Source: Limnohabitans sp. MMS-10A-178 (GTDB lineage: Bacteria; Pseudomonadota; Gammaproteobacteria; Burkholderiales; Burkholderiaceae_C). Taken from it: a DNA stretch of 64,000 bases. Position 1 is the first letter of the stretch; every line of letters starts with the position of its first letter. The position numbers and the translations under genes are program-made. Shown piece by piece: positions 9,481-22,578 of this stretch. The stretch spans positions 744,001 to 808,000 of the forward strand of contig NZ_NERY01000001.1 of the NCBI RefSeq assembly GCF_003063375.1. Reading direction: 5' to 3'. A model generated the notes under the pieces. It was not told the origin of the DNA. It made no database searches and saw nothing but the letters and a program-made list of their open reading frames with translations.

Positions 9481-10275
9481 ATGAAATTGCTCAAAAAATG
9501 CTTGGTCGTTGGCGTTTCGGCATGTATTTATTACCTGTCTTTGCTCATCAATGAGTGGGTCTGGGGCGAACCCGGTTTTTCCTTTGATGTGCACTGGGTG
9601 TTTTTCCCAAGCGGCATCAGGTTTGTTCTGGTTCTCCTGGCATTGGAGTCTGGGGCTTTGGGCATCGCATTGGGCGGTATTCTTTGGATCTATCAAGACC
9701 ACCCTGAATTGGGTCTTCATTTTGCTTTGATGACTGGGTTTATTGCAGGGCTCTCGCCGTTGCTGGCTCGCCAACTCAGCGTGATGTTTCTGGGTTTAGA
9801 CCGTGAATTTAAAGTGGTCTCCCCCATGACCTTGTTGAAGATTTCACTGCTTTTCGCTACGCTGAGTGCGTTTTTGCATCAACTTTGGTTCTACACCTTG
9901 GGACTCACGGAAAGCTGGCTCTTAAGTTTCAGTGTCATGGCATTGAGCAATTGGGCAGGAACCTTGTTGGTCTTAATGACCTTCAAGTTCATGGATCTTT
10001 CAGGGATCGACGATATAGGCAAAAAATTACTCGAGACCATTGCCATTAAAAGTGCACAAGGACAGCCTTTGGTCGTGACGCAAACCATGGAGTTGAGTGA
10101 CATTGCCAGCCCCGCCACCATCCACAGGCGCATTGAGATTTTGAAAAAAGCGGGACTGATTAAGGTCATGCAGACTGAGCAAAATCAAAAGGTCAAATTT
10201 TTGGTGCCCACCCAAGCGAGCATCGACTATTTTGAGAAGCTGGGCAAACTCATGACCTCAGCTCTTCGCGCCTAA
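9481..10275 (+). CDS. Multi-pass membrane protein with C-terminal winged-helix DNA-binding domain
   Basis: N-terminal ~180 aa has several hydrophobic helices. The C-terminus ELSDIASPATIHRRIEILKKAGLIKVMQTEQNQKVKFLVPT reads as a winged HTH. Confidence 0.75.
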   Translation: MKLLKKCLVVGVSACIYYLSLLINEWVWGEPGFSFDVHWVFFPSGIRFVLVLLALESGALGIALGGILWIYQDHPELGLHFALMTGFIAGLSPLLARQLSVMFLGLDREFKVVSPMTLLKISLLFATLSAFLHQLWFYTLGLTESWLLSFSVMALSNWAGTLLVLMTFKFMDLSGIDDIGKKLLETIAIKSAQGQPLVVTQTMELSDIASPATIHRRIEILKKAGLIKVMQTEQNQKVKFLVPTQASIDYFEKLGKLMTSALRA

Positions 10276-10286
10276 CTCCCTCAGGC

Positions 10287-11267
10287 ATGCCGCAAGCTCT
10301 TCCCACCTTCGAGGATGTTCTGGCTGCAGCAGCAAGGCTTGAAGGCGTCGCACTCAAGACGCCCGTTCTTCGGTCTCGTACTTTGGATGATCGACTGCAA
10401 GCACAGGTTTTTGTGAAGTGTGAAAACTTCCAGCGCATGGGGGCTTTTAAGTTCAGAGGCGGTTTCAATGCCTTGGCCAAATTAAGCGATTCGGAAAGAC
10501 GAGCTGGTGTGGTTGCGTATTCATCGGGCAATCATGCGCAAGCAGTGGCTTTGTCGGCAAAAATCCTCCAAATCCCTGCCACCATTTTCATGCCACATGA
10601 CGCTGCTCCTGCAAAGTTGGCAGCCACCCAAGGCTATGGTGCCAAGGTCATTGCTTATGACCGCTATAAAGAAGATGCCAATCTCCTTGCAACAGAGCTT
10701 TCCCTTTCTAAAGGGCTGACCTTCATCCCTCCCTTTGATCATCCCGATGTTTTGTCAGGCCAAGGCACTGCTGCGCTTGAATTGTTCAATGAAGTCGGTG
10801 CATTGGATGCGCTGTTTGTGTGCTTAGGCGGCGGCGGGCTATTGAGTGGAAGCGCACTGGCCGCGCAGGCGCTATCGCCTGGTTGCCAAATTGTGGGAGT
10901 AGAGCCAGCTGCGGGTAATGATGTACAGCAATCTTTGAGAAAAGGAGAGCGCGTCAAAATTGCAACGCCAGTGACCATTGCTGATGGCGCCCAAACGCCC
11001 ATGGTGGGTGCCATCACGTTTGAGATCATCAAAGCCTTGGTGCATGACATTCACACCGTGACGGATGAACAACTTGTCCAAACCATGCGTTTTTATGCCG
11101 AACGCATGAAGATGATTGTGGAGCCAACAGGATGTCTGTCCTTGGCAGCGGCCTTTCAAGCAAGTGCTTCAATCAAAGGTCAAAAAGTGGGCGTGATCAT
11201 CAGCGGTGGCAATATTGACATGGCCAGATTCTCGCAATTGATGTCGGCCTATCCTTCAGGCGATTAA
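10287..11267 (+). CDS. PLP-dependent threonine/serine dehydratase
   Basis: FVKCENFQRMGAFKFRGGFNAL (PLP lysine), SSGNHAQAVALSAK, and VCLGGGGLLSGSALAAQ. Confidence 0.92.
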   Translation: MPQALPTFEDVLAAAARLEGVALKTPVLRSRTLDDRLQAQVFVKCENFQRMGAFKFRGGFNALAKLSDSERRAGVVAYSSGNHAQAVALSAKILQIPATIFMPHDAAPAKLAATQGYGAKVIAYDRYKEDANLLATELSLSKGLTFIPPFDHPDVLSGQGTAALELFNEVGALDALFVCLGGGGLLSGSALAAQALSPGCQIVGVEPAAGNDVQQSLRKGERVKIATPVTIADGAQTPMVGAITFEIIKALVHDIHTVTDEQLVQTMRFYAERMKMIVEPTGCLSLAAAFQASASIKGQKVGVIISGGNIDMARFSQLMSAYPSGD

Positions 11268-12277
11268 GTTCGCCGCTCTAGCAGTTGGGACGCCAGCGCA
11301 ACCAAAGCGTCTTTGTAGGGGCCATCTGGCAGGTATTGAGCCGCATCAACGGCGCGCTGCGCCTCAGACATGGCCGCCTTGCGGCTGGCTTCAAGGGCTC
11401 CCGTTTCGCGCACGATGGCAATGACGCTGCTCAGCTGGTCAACAGAACCTGTTTCGATGGCTTGTTGAATGAGCGCTCGTTGTTCTGCCGTCCCTTTTTG
11501 CATGGCCAAAATAAGTGGCAAGGTAGCTTTGCCTTCCCGCAAATCGTCACCGAGGTTTTTGCCCATTTCGGCGGCATTGCCCTCGTAATCCAAAACATCG
11601 TCAATGACTTGAAAAGCAGTTCCCAGGGCCTGACCATAGTTTGCGCAAGCTTCTTCCAGCTCAGGCGAAGCCTTCGCCAAGATGGCTGCCAAACGCGTGC
11701 TGGCCTCAAACAATTTGGCGGTTTTAGACCGAATGACGTGCAAATAGGCGGCTTCGTCTAAAGAGGCATCGTGCATGTTCATTAACTGTAGAACTTCACC
11801 CTCAGCAATGATATTGGTGGCATCGGCCAAAACTTGCATGATGCGCATGCTGCCAGCATCCACCATCATTTGGAAAGCTCGGGAGTAGAGGAAGTCACCC
11901 ACCAAGACACTGGCTGGATTGCCAAAATTCTCATTGGCTGTTGGCCGACCTCGTCTTAAAGTCGACTCGTCCACCACGTCATCGTGCAACAAAGTTGCCG
12001 TGTGGATGAATTCGACAACGGCTGCCAAACTGTATTTGTGCGCTTCTTGGTAGCCCAGTGCGCCACTGGTCAGAAGCAAAATGACGGGTCGAAGGCGTTT
12101 GCCACCCGCAGAAATAATGTATTGGGCCACTTGCCCCACCAGCGGCACGCCAGAACTCAGACGTTTGGCAATGACTTCGTCAACCCGAGCCATGTCATTT
12201 GCCACCAAGGCCAAAGCGGAGGCTGGAGAGGCTAGATGAGGTGCGGCGGAGGTGGGCAAAATGTCTTTGGTCAACAA
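11264..12277 (-). CDS. ispB: Polyprenyl diphosphate synthase (octaprenyl diphosphate synthase)
   Basis: First DDxxD-type motif LLHDDVVDESTLRRGRPTAN and second VIDDVLDYEGN; SAGGKRLRPVILLL. Confidence 0.9.
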   Translation of the reverse strand: MLTKDILPTSAAPHLASPASALALVANDMARVDEVIAKRLSSGVPLVGQVAQYIISAGGKRLRPVILLLTSGALGYQEAHKYSLAAVVEFIHTATLLHDDVVDESTLRRGRPTANENFGNPASVLVGDFLYSRAFQMMVDAGSMRIMQVLADATNIIAEGEVLQLMNMHDASLDEAAYLHVIRSKTAKLFEASTRLAAILAKASPELEEACANYGQALGTAFQVIDDVLDYEGNAAEMGKNLGDDLREGKATLPLILAMQKGTAEQRALIQQAIETGSVDQLSSVIAIVRETGALEASRKAAMSEAQRAVDAAQYLPDGPYKDALVALASQLLERRT

Positions 12278-12388
12278 AATTCGTGGGCAGAACCCCCAAA
12301 AAACCTGCGTTGAAGGGTGAATTTCTGTGCGTGAGCCTGATTATAGAGAGCCAAAACGCAACTGGTATGACTCAAATATTAGAAAAAG

Positions 12389-12405
12389 GGGGCTTGGCAA
12401 GCCCC
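12389..12405 (-). terminator. Rho-independent terminator on the minus strand (GGGGCTT-GCC-AAGCCCC followed by CTTTTTCT)
   Basis: 7-bp GC-rich stem (12389-12395 / 12399-12405). The minus-strand continuation is CTTTTTCTAATA (T tract at 12388-12381). Confidence 0.65.
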
Positions 12406-12423
12406 AAAAGACCGTGCTAAAAT
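12394..12423 (+). promoter_or_regulatory. Sigma70-type promoter of rplU-rpmA: TTGGCA - 18 bp - TAAAAT
   Basis: TTGGCA at 12394-12399 and TAAAAT at 12418-12423, about 70 bp before the rplU ATG. Confidence 0.65.
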
Positions 12424-12434
12424 CCGCGGTTCCT

Positions 12435-12458
12435 TAGGGTTCGTCCTAGGGTTCATCC
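12435..12458 (+). repeat. Tandem 12-mer duplication TAGGGTTCGTCC / TAGGGTTCATCC in rplU leader
   Basis: Two adjacent 12-mers with one mismatch (12435-12446, 12447-12458). Confidence 0.9.
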
Positions 12459-12465
12459 ATTTCAG

Positions 12466-12485
12466 ATATCAAAAAATATCAAAAA
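12466..12485 (+). repeat. Tandem 10-mer duplication ATATCAAAAA x2 immediately upstream of rplU
   Basis: Exact adjacent copies at 12466-12475 and 12476-12485. Confidence 0.9.
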
Positions 12486-12492
12486 GGTCATT

Positions 12493-12804
12493 ATGTACGC
12501 GGTCATAAAAACCGGCGGCAAACAGTATCGTGTTGCTGCTGGCGAAAAAATTAAAGTAGAACAGATTGCTGCGGACGTGGGCCAGGAAATCGTGATCGAC
12601 CAAGTTCTGGCAGTCGGAAACGGCGCAGATCTGAAGGTTGGCACGCCCCTGGTGTCCGGCGCAACAGTTACTGTCACAGTGTTGGCACATGGCAAGCACG
12701 ACAAAGTGCACATCTTCAAGATGCGCCGTCGCAAACACTATCAGAAACGTCAAGGTCACCGTCAGCAGTACACAGAACTGCAAATCGGTGCAATTGCAGG
12801 CTAA
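12493..12804 (+). CDS. rplU: 50S ribosomal protein L21
   Basis: [24 protein letters not shown]...[23 protein letters not shown]. Confidence 0.98.
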   Translation: MYAVIKTGGKQYRVAAGEKIKVEQIAADVGQEIVIDQVLAVGNGADLKVGTPLVSGATVTVTVLAHGKHDKVHIFKMRRRKHYQKRQGHRQQYTELQIGAIAG

Positions 12805-12815
12805 GGAGCTAGGTC

Positions 12816-13073
12816 ATGGCACAGAAAAAAGGCGGCGGCTCTACGCGAAACGGGCGCGATTCCAAGCCCAAAATGCTCGGTGTGAAGGCTTTCGGTGGTG
12901 AACTCATCAGCGCTGGCTCCATCATTGTTCGTCAACGTGGCACCAAGTTCCATGCTGGCACCAATGTCGGCATCGGCAAAGACCACACATTGTTCGCTTT
13001 GGTTGACGGCCACGTGTCGTTCGGTATCAAGGGTGCTCTGAACAAGCAAATGGTGAATGTGACTGCTGCTTAA
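12816..13073 (+). CDS. rpmA: 50S ribosomal protein L27
   Basis: [48 protein letters not shown]. Confidence 0.98.
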   Translation: MAQKKGGGSTRNGRDSKPKMLGVKAFGGELISAGSIIVRQRGTKFHAGTNVGIGKDHTLFALVDGHVSFGIKGALNKQMVNVTAA

Positions 13074-13096
13074 ACAGCGTCAGCCATTGCGCAAAG

Positions 13097-13121
13097 AGCC
13101 CCGCCGAGTCGGGGCTTTTTT
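13097..13121 (+). terminator. Rho-independent terminator between rpmA and obgE
   Basis: AGCCCCG (13097-13103) pairs with CGGGGCT (13110-13116), followed by a T run. Confidence 0.9.
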
Positions 13122-13141
13122 GTTCCAGTGCTCAAATTTAG

Positions 13142-15374
<2,233 letters not shown>

Positions 15375-15378
<4 letters not shown>

Positions 15379-16040
15379 TCTTTCAAATCGTTTTGCGGAT
15401 CGGGATCAAAACTGCCGCCTGGAGGCAGCTCCATGTGGATTTGGGTTTGCATCAAGCCAAATTGAACAGTCATGGAAACTTCGCCGCCTGTCTGACTGGG
15501 GGGTGCCGTGTTGGGGCTTTCGTTTCGAGGCCTTGACGGACCGCGATAAGACCTACCACGGTTGTCATAGCGTGGCAGGAATCTAGACAGTTCTGTGAGC
15601 GCCATTTCATAAACGCCCCGTTTGAACTCCACCACCACATCGAGTGGCACCCAGAAATCGTTCCAACGCCAAGCGTCAAACTCCGGGTGACTGGTGGCGC
15701 GCAAATTGATGTTCCAGTCAGGCTCAACCAGCTGGAGTAAATACCAGATTTGTTTTTGGCCCTTGTAATGGCCCCTAGCATCGCGCCGGATGAAACGATC
15801 AGGCACTTCGTAGCGCAACCAATCTCGGGTACGGGCCACGATGCGCACATGCTCCGGCAGGAGCCCCACTTCCTCGTGCAGTTCGCGGAACATGGCTTGT
15901 TCGGGGCTTTCACCCCGGTCAATGCCACCTTGCGGAAACTGCCAACTGTGGGTTCGGATGCGCTTGCCCCAAAACACCTGATTTTTCTGGTTGAGCAGAA
16001 TGATGCCGACGTTAGGCCGAAAGCCTTCGCGGTCAAGCAT
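15375..16040 (-). CDS. rppH: RNA pyrophosphohydrolase (Nudix)
   Basis: [60 protein letters not shown] (Nudix box). Confidence 0.94.
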
Positions 16041-16131
16041 AATCAAACCCCAAATTTTTAAACTGTGTCCATTATGCACGGACAGATCTGTGCAACATTA
16101 GGACTCACCCTGAGAACGCTTGGAATTGCCC

Positions 16132-17877
<1,746 letters not shown>

Positions 17878-17879
17878 GT

Positions 17880-17906
17880 TTGCTTAGCTTGCTTAGTTTG
17901 CTCAGA
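17880..17906 (+). repeat. Three tandem 9-mers TTGCTTAGC/TTGCTTAGT/TTGCTCAGA
   Basis: Adjacent 9-bp units in the short spacer between proS and the transglycosylase. Confidence 0.8.
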
Positions 17907-17926
17907 GCCCATTGAAAGCAGGGCGT

Positions 17927-18550
17927 ATGAATTTGCACAGACGCAAGTTTTTGCGCCAATGGGGCTTGAAAATGCTGGTTCTGCCCTGCATGCCATTGGC
18001 TTGGGCGGGCAATCAAGCTGAAGAGGCGCTGTCTGATTCAGTGCGCACGGCACTAAGCCAGGCCGTGGCGCAAAGTGGCCCTCCCGTGCCGGTTCTCCAT
18101 ACCGAACTAGAAAAAAATCAATTCAATGACTGGCTGGCCAAAGCTTCACTTCGCTTGAGTCAGTGGATGAAACACCCTGACGATCGACAAGAGTTTCTCC
18201 ACACCCTTTGGTATGAAGCGCGTCGTGCAGGCTTGTCTTTGTCTTTGGTGTTGGGCCTGATTGAAGTTGAAAGCGCCTTTAGAAAATACGCCATCTCTAG
18301 CGCAGGCGCACGAGGCTTCATGCAGGTGATGCCATTTTGGACGCGCAGCATTGGCGATGGCAACGAAAGCACTTTGTTTCACACCCAAACGCAACTGCGC
18401 TTTGGTTGTGTCATCTTGAAGTACATGCTGGAGCGTGAAAAAGGCAATCTATTTTTGGCCCTAGGTCGTTACAACGGCAGTCGAGGACAGGCTGCTTACC
18501 CCAACGCTGTTTTGGCAGCACAAAAAAAATGGTTTCAGTCGGTGGACTGA
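17927..18550 (+). CDS. SLT-family lytic transglycosylase with Tat-like signal peptide
   Basis: Twin-arginine start MNLHRRKFLRQWGLKMLVLPCMPLAWA; SLT motif GLIEVESAFRKYAISSAGARGFMQVMPFW. Confidence 0.87.
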   Translation: MNLHRRKFLRQWGLKMLVLPCMPLAWAGNQAEEALSDSVRTALSQAVAQSGPPVPVLHTELEKNQFNDWLAKASLRLSQWMKHPDDRQEFLHTLWYEARRAGLSLSLVLGLIEVESAFRKYAISSAGARGFMQVMPFWTRSIGDGNESTLFHTQTQLRFGCVILKYMLEREKGNLFLALGRYNGSRGQAAYPNAVLAAQKKWFQSVD

Positions 18551-18559
18551 AACCATTTT
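18526..18559. terminator. Bidirectional intrinsic terminator overlapping the 3' end of the transglycosylase CDS
   Basis: 15-bp perfect stem aaaatggtttcagtc (18526-18540) / gactgaaaccatttt (18545-18559). It is A-rich upstream and T-rich downstream and contains the stop codon. Confidence 0.85.
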
Positions 18560-18605
18560 CTTTCAAGCTCCAAAGTAGAAGCTTGAGCTCTCAATCTGAG
18601 TGAGA

Positions 18606-18935
18606 TTATTCTTTGGGTGTGGTGCCCAGCACTTGAACCAGTTCACCCGATTCGTACATTTCCATCATGATGTCAGAGCCGCCGACAAATTCACCCTTCA
18701 CATACAACTGAGGAATGGTGGGCCAGTTGCTGTATTCCTTGATGCCTTGGCGAATTTCAGCGTCGTCTAGGACATTGACGGTTTTCACAGCCTTGGGGTC
18801 GACCCCGCAAGCCTTCAAAATTTGAATGGCGCGACCAGAAAAGCCGCACATGGGGAAGCTTGCGCTGCCTTTCATGAAAAGCAGTACTTCGTTTTGTTTG
18901 ACCAAATCATCAATGCGGGCTTGGGTGTCGCTCAT
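18606..18935 (-). CDS. grxD: Monothiol glutaredoxin, Grx4 family
   Basis: VLFMKGSASFPMCGFSGRAIQIL...NWPTIPQLYVKGEFVGGSDIMMEMYESGEL. The active site is CGFS. Confidence 0.95.
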   Translation of the reverse strand: MSDTQARIDDLVKQNEVLLFMKGSASFPMCGFSGRAIQILKACGVDPKAVKTVNVLDDAEIRQGIKEYSNWPTIPQLYVKGEFVGGSDIMMEMYESGELVQVLGTTPKE

Positions 18936-19002
18936 GGAAATTCCTCGTTAACTATCGATGGGGTGATTATTTCATGTTGCAAGGGCTTGTGTTGTTTAGG
19001 GT

Positions 19003-19818
19003 CTATTTTTGACCGCCCGAGCACCTTTCGATGCCGGCCAAGTCCAACTTAGACTGCACATGGCCGTAGCCTGCTGCCTGCAGAAGTGCCCTGACTTGAG
19101 CCGCTTGTTGCCAACCGTGTTCAATGAGCAGCCAACCGCCCTGGGCCAAGTTTTTGTGAGCGTTTACAACGATCTTTTGAATGTCTTGAAGGCCCTCTGA
19201 GCCGCTGACCAAGGCCTCTTGGGGTTCGTGCTTGAGCAAAGCCAAATGGGGGTCGTTGGCCTCAATATAGGGTGGGTTGGAGACAATCACGTCAAATTCA
19301 CCCTGCACTTGGTTGAGCCAGTTGCTTTCTAGGAATGACACCCCTAAGCCTAGGTGCTTGGCGTTGTGAGAAGCCAAGCTAAGGGCTTGAGAACTGGCAT
19401 CAACGGCCATCACCATGGCCGCAGGCCGCTGCGATTGGAGGGCCAGCGCAATGGCCCCGCTGCCAGTGCCTAAATCTAAAAAGCGCGGGGTGGCCAAAGA
19501 GGCGGCACAAGCCAAAGCCCATTCCACCAATACTTCGGTGTCGTCTCTGGGATCTAAAACACGTTTGTCAATTTGGAGCGTGAGGCCAAAGAACTCTTTT
19601 TGGCCCACGATATAGGCCACGGGTTCGTGCTGAAGTCTTCTTTCAGCAAAGGCCTCAAAGTTTGCAAGCTGCTCTGGCGTCACTCCATCGGTGTCGTGTG
19701 CCAGCAGCCAAGCGCGATCGTGCAGCGGTCTGCCAATGGCATGCAAAAACAAGATTTGTGCCTCTAACCGTGGCAGCCCCATGGCTTGGCCGCGGATCAA
19801 ACATTGGGAGACGTTCAT
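19003..19818 (-). CDS. prmC: Peptide chain release factor N5-glutamine methyltransferase
   Basis: [30 protein letters not shown], and adjacency to prfA. Confidence 0.96.
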   Translation of the reverse strand: MNVSQCLIRGQAMGLPRLEAQILFLHAIGRPLHDRAWLLAHDTDGVTPEQLANFEAFAERRLQHEPVAYIVGQKEFFGLTLQIDKRVLDPRDDTEVLVEWALACAASLATPRFLDLGTGSGAIALALQSQRPAAMVMAVDASSQALSLASHNAKHLGLGVSFLESNWLNQVQGEFDVIVSNPPYIEANDPHLALLKHEPQEALVSGSEGLQDIQKIVVNAHKNLAQGGWLLIEHGWQQAAQVRALLQAAGYGHVQSKLDLAGIERCSGGQK

Positions 19819-20915
19819 GGGGGTAAGCTCAGTTCCAGTTCAGCCAACTGCTCCGCTTGTCGGGCATACTGCAAAGCCTGCGTGACTTCCTCCAAATCGC
19901 CTTCCATGATGAAACTCAGCTTGTACAAGGTGAGGTTGATGCGGTGGTCGGTAAGCCGTCCTTGTGGAAAGTTGTAGGTGCGAATGCGGTCAGAGCGGTC
20001 GCCACTGCCAATCAGACCTTTGCGCAAGGCAGCATCTTTGGCGGCGCGCTCGCTCCGCTCTTTTTCTTGAATGCGGGCGGACAAAACTTGCATGGCTTTG
20101 GCTTTGTTGCGATGCTGGCTGCGATCGTCTTGACACTCCGCCACAATGCCTGTGGGAATGTGCGTGATGCGCACTGCAGAATCTGTTTTGTTAATGTGCT
20201 GGCCACCGGCACCGCTGGCGCGGTAAGTGTCGATGCGCAAGTCAGCTGGATTGATGCTTACCGCTTGGGCTTCGTCGGGTTCAGCCAATACCGCCACTGT
20301 GCAGGCACTGGTGTGTATGCGGCCTTGAGTTTCTGTGGCGGGCACGCGTTGCACGCGGTGGCCCCCTGACTCAAAGCGCATGCTGCCAAACACGTTCTCG
20401 CCTTCGATTCGAAGGACCACCTCTTTATAGCCACCCAACTCACTGGCAGACTCTGACATGATTTCAGCTCGCCAGCCTTTGCGTTCACAAAACTTGGTGT
20501 ACATGCGAAGCAAGTCGCCTGCAAACAGTGCCGATTCATCACCGCCAGTGCCGGCTCGGATTTCGAGAAAAGCGGGGCGCGCGTCATCAGGATCCTTGGG
20601 TAACAACATGCGCTGTAATTCAACTTCCAGCTCATTCATTTCTTGCGAAGCGCTTTGAATTTCTTCATCGGCCATGGCTTTCATGTCGGGGTCATCCGAG
20701 CTGGTCTCGAGCATGGCATTGGCTGCGTCTAAATCGCTGCTGCGTTCTTGAAAGCGGGCATAGCGTTTGGCCACGGCACTCACGTCGGCGTGTTCGCGCG
20801 AGAGCTTCAAAAACTGATTCATATCGGACATGATGTCCTCGCGCGACAGCAAAAAGTCGAGTTCTTCTAGACGCTGTGCATAACGCTCAAGCTGATGGCG
20901 TAAAAATGGTTTCAT
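19815..20915 (-). CDS. prfA: Peptide chain release factor 1
   Basis: GGQ motif [26 protein letters not shown] and RF1 PAT motif region. Confidence 0.97.
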   Translation of the reverse strand: MKPFLRHQLERYAQRLEELDFLLSREDIMSDMNQFLKLSREHADVSAVAKRYARFQERSSDLDAANAMLETSSDDPDMKAMADEEIQSASQEMNELEVELQRMLLPKDPDDARPAFLEIRAGTGGDESALFAGDLLRMYTKFCERKGWRAEIMSESASELGGYKEVVLRIEGENVFGSMRFESGGHRVQRVPATETQGRIHTSACTVAVLAEPDEAQAVSINPADLRIDTYRASGAGGQHINKTDSAVRITHIPTGIVAECQDDRSQHRNKAKAMQVLSARIQEKERSERAAKDAALRKGLIGSGDRSDRIRTYNFPQGRLTDHRINLTLYKLSFIMEGDLEEVTQALQYARQAEQLAELELSLPP

Positions 20916-20984
20916 GAATCTGAGAGAGAAAATTGAAGGGGCATTGAGCTTTTCTCAATGCAGCGCAGGCTAGGGCGAGAGTCG

Positions 20985-22256
20985 CTAGCGCTCTTTGCGC
21001 AAAAAGATACGTTGAACCGCGTGTGTGGCTTGAGCCACGTGTTCGGGGTCTGCTTCGCGGAGTTCGGCCATTGCGCCATGCAGCATTTTTTGGGTCAAAC
21101 CGCGGGAAAGTGCTTCCAGTACTTTTTCAGGGTCCTCACCCTTGGCCAGCATTTTGCGGGCACGGGCCATTTCAGCTTCTCGCCACTCATCTGCCTGGGC
21201 ATTCAATTGCTGAATGAGCGGTACGCTGCCGCGCTGAACCATCCAGTGCATGAAGCTTTGCACGCCGGCGTCAATGATGACCTCCGCTTCTGCCACCGCG
21301 GCTTGCCGATGAGCTTGACCGGTTTGAATGACGCTGGCCAAATCGTCGACGGTGTAGAGATAAACATCTTCCAAAGATTTAACTTCGGGCTCGATATCGC
21401 GAGGGACCGCCAAGTCGACCATGAACATGGGGCGGTTGCGCCGCTTTTTGAGTGCGCGTTCGACGGCCCCCAAGCCAATGAGAGGCAGTGTGCTGGCGGT
21501 GCAGCTGATGACAGCATCGAATTCATGCAAGCGATCGGGCAATTCGGACAAGCGCATGACTTCAGCGCCATATTGGGCCGCCAGCTTTTCACCACGATCC
21601 ATAGTGCGGTTGGCAATGGCCATGCTGCGCGGGTTTTTGGCGGCAAAGTGAGTGACCACCAATTCAATCATTTCACCCGCACCTACAAACAGCACTTTGA
21701 TTTTGCTGAGGTCTTCAAAAAGCTGACCGGCCAAGCGCACTGCCGCGGCAGACATGCTGATGGAATGAGCGCCAATTTCGGTGGTCGAGCGCACTTCCTT
21801 GGCAACTGCAAAACTTCTTTGAAACAACTGATTCAAGGTGCTGCCCAAGGCACCAGCTTCTTCGGCTGCCCTGACCGCATCTTTCAATTGACCCAGAATT
21901 TGGGCTTCACCCAAAACCATGGAGTCGAGCCCGCTGGCAACCCGAAAGGCGTGTCGCGCCACATGGCCTTCTTCAAGCAAGTAGGTGTGGGAGCGCAGTT
22001 CGTGGATGGAGACCCCACCACTTTGCGCTAGCCAATTCAAGGTGCCTTCTATGATGGGCTGATCTGCGGCACAATAAATTTCTGTGCGGTTGCAGGTGGA
22101 GAGAATGGCTGCTTCAGGTTCGCGCGCTGTTTGTGAGGCCAAATTGCCCCTGAGTTGGTGCAAAGTGGGGGGGAGTTGGTCGACGGCGAACGCAAACCGC
22201 CCGCGCAAATCGAGCGGGGCTGTTGTGTGGTTTAACCCCAATGCCCAAACTGCCAT
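20985..22256 (-). CDS. hemA: Glutamyl-tRNA reductase
   Basis: [34 protein letters not shown], and [15 protein letters not shown]. Confidence 0.97.
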   Translation of the reverse strand: MAVWALGLNHTTAPLDLRGRFAFAVDQLPPTLHQLRGNLASQTAREPEAAILSTCNRTEIYCAADQPIIEGTLNWLAQSGGVSIHELRSHTYLLEEGHVARHAFRVASGLDSMVLGEAQILGQLKDAVRAAEEAGALGSTLNQLFQRSFAVAKEVRSTTEIGAHSISMSAAAVRLAGQLFEDLSKIKVLFVGAGEMIELVVTHFAAKNPRSMAIANRTMDRGEKLAAQYGAEVMRLSELPDRLHEFDAVISCTASTLPLIGLGAVERALKKRRNRPMFMVDLAVPRDIEPEVKSLEDVYLYTVDDLASVIQTGQAHRQAAVAEAEVIIDAGVQSFMHWMVQRGSVPLIQQLNAQADEWREAEMARARKMLAKGEDPEKVLEALSRGLTQKMLHGAMAELREADPEHVAQATHAVQRIFLRKER

Positions 22257-22296
22257 GTTTCGGATTATAAAACCTGCACCTCAGATAAGGAAATGA

Positions 22297-22578
22297 ATGA
22301 CTTGGGATGACGTTTTTTGGCATATGGTGAATTTTTCGCTGCCCGCCTTGATGGTATCTCTTGGCATCACCCTTTGGGGCTCGTTCCAATATCGGCGTCA
22401 ATCTCAAATCGGGTGGCTTTGGCGCTGGTTTTTCAGTGCCATGGGCGGTTTGGCTGTCTTGGTCGGCGGTTTGGTCATCACCGGCAACGACGGGAAAATG
22501 GCCACCTACGGTGCGCTGGTGTTGATTTGCGCCACCATTGAGTGGGCTTTGCAAATGAAATTTAAGCGGCAGGGCTGA
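22297..22578 (+). CDS. Small hypothetical membrane protein (93 aa)
   Basis: Three hydrophobic segments. Divergent from hemA and convergent with the GDPD gene. No named family recognised. Confidence 0.6.
   Translation: MTWDDVFWHMVNFSLPALMVSLGITLWGSFQYRRQSQIGWLWRWFFSAMGGLAVLVGGLVITGNDGKMATYGALVLICATIEWALQMKFKRQG

Noticed and set aside
20958-22031. 357-aa plus-strand ORF opposite hemA
   Set aside because: Shadow ORF; hemA has all its conserved motifs on the other strand.
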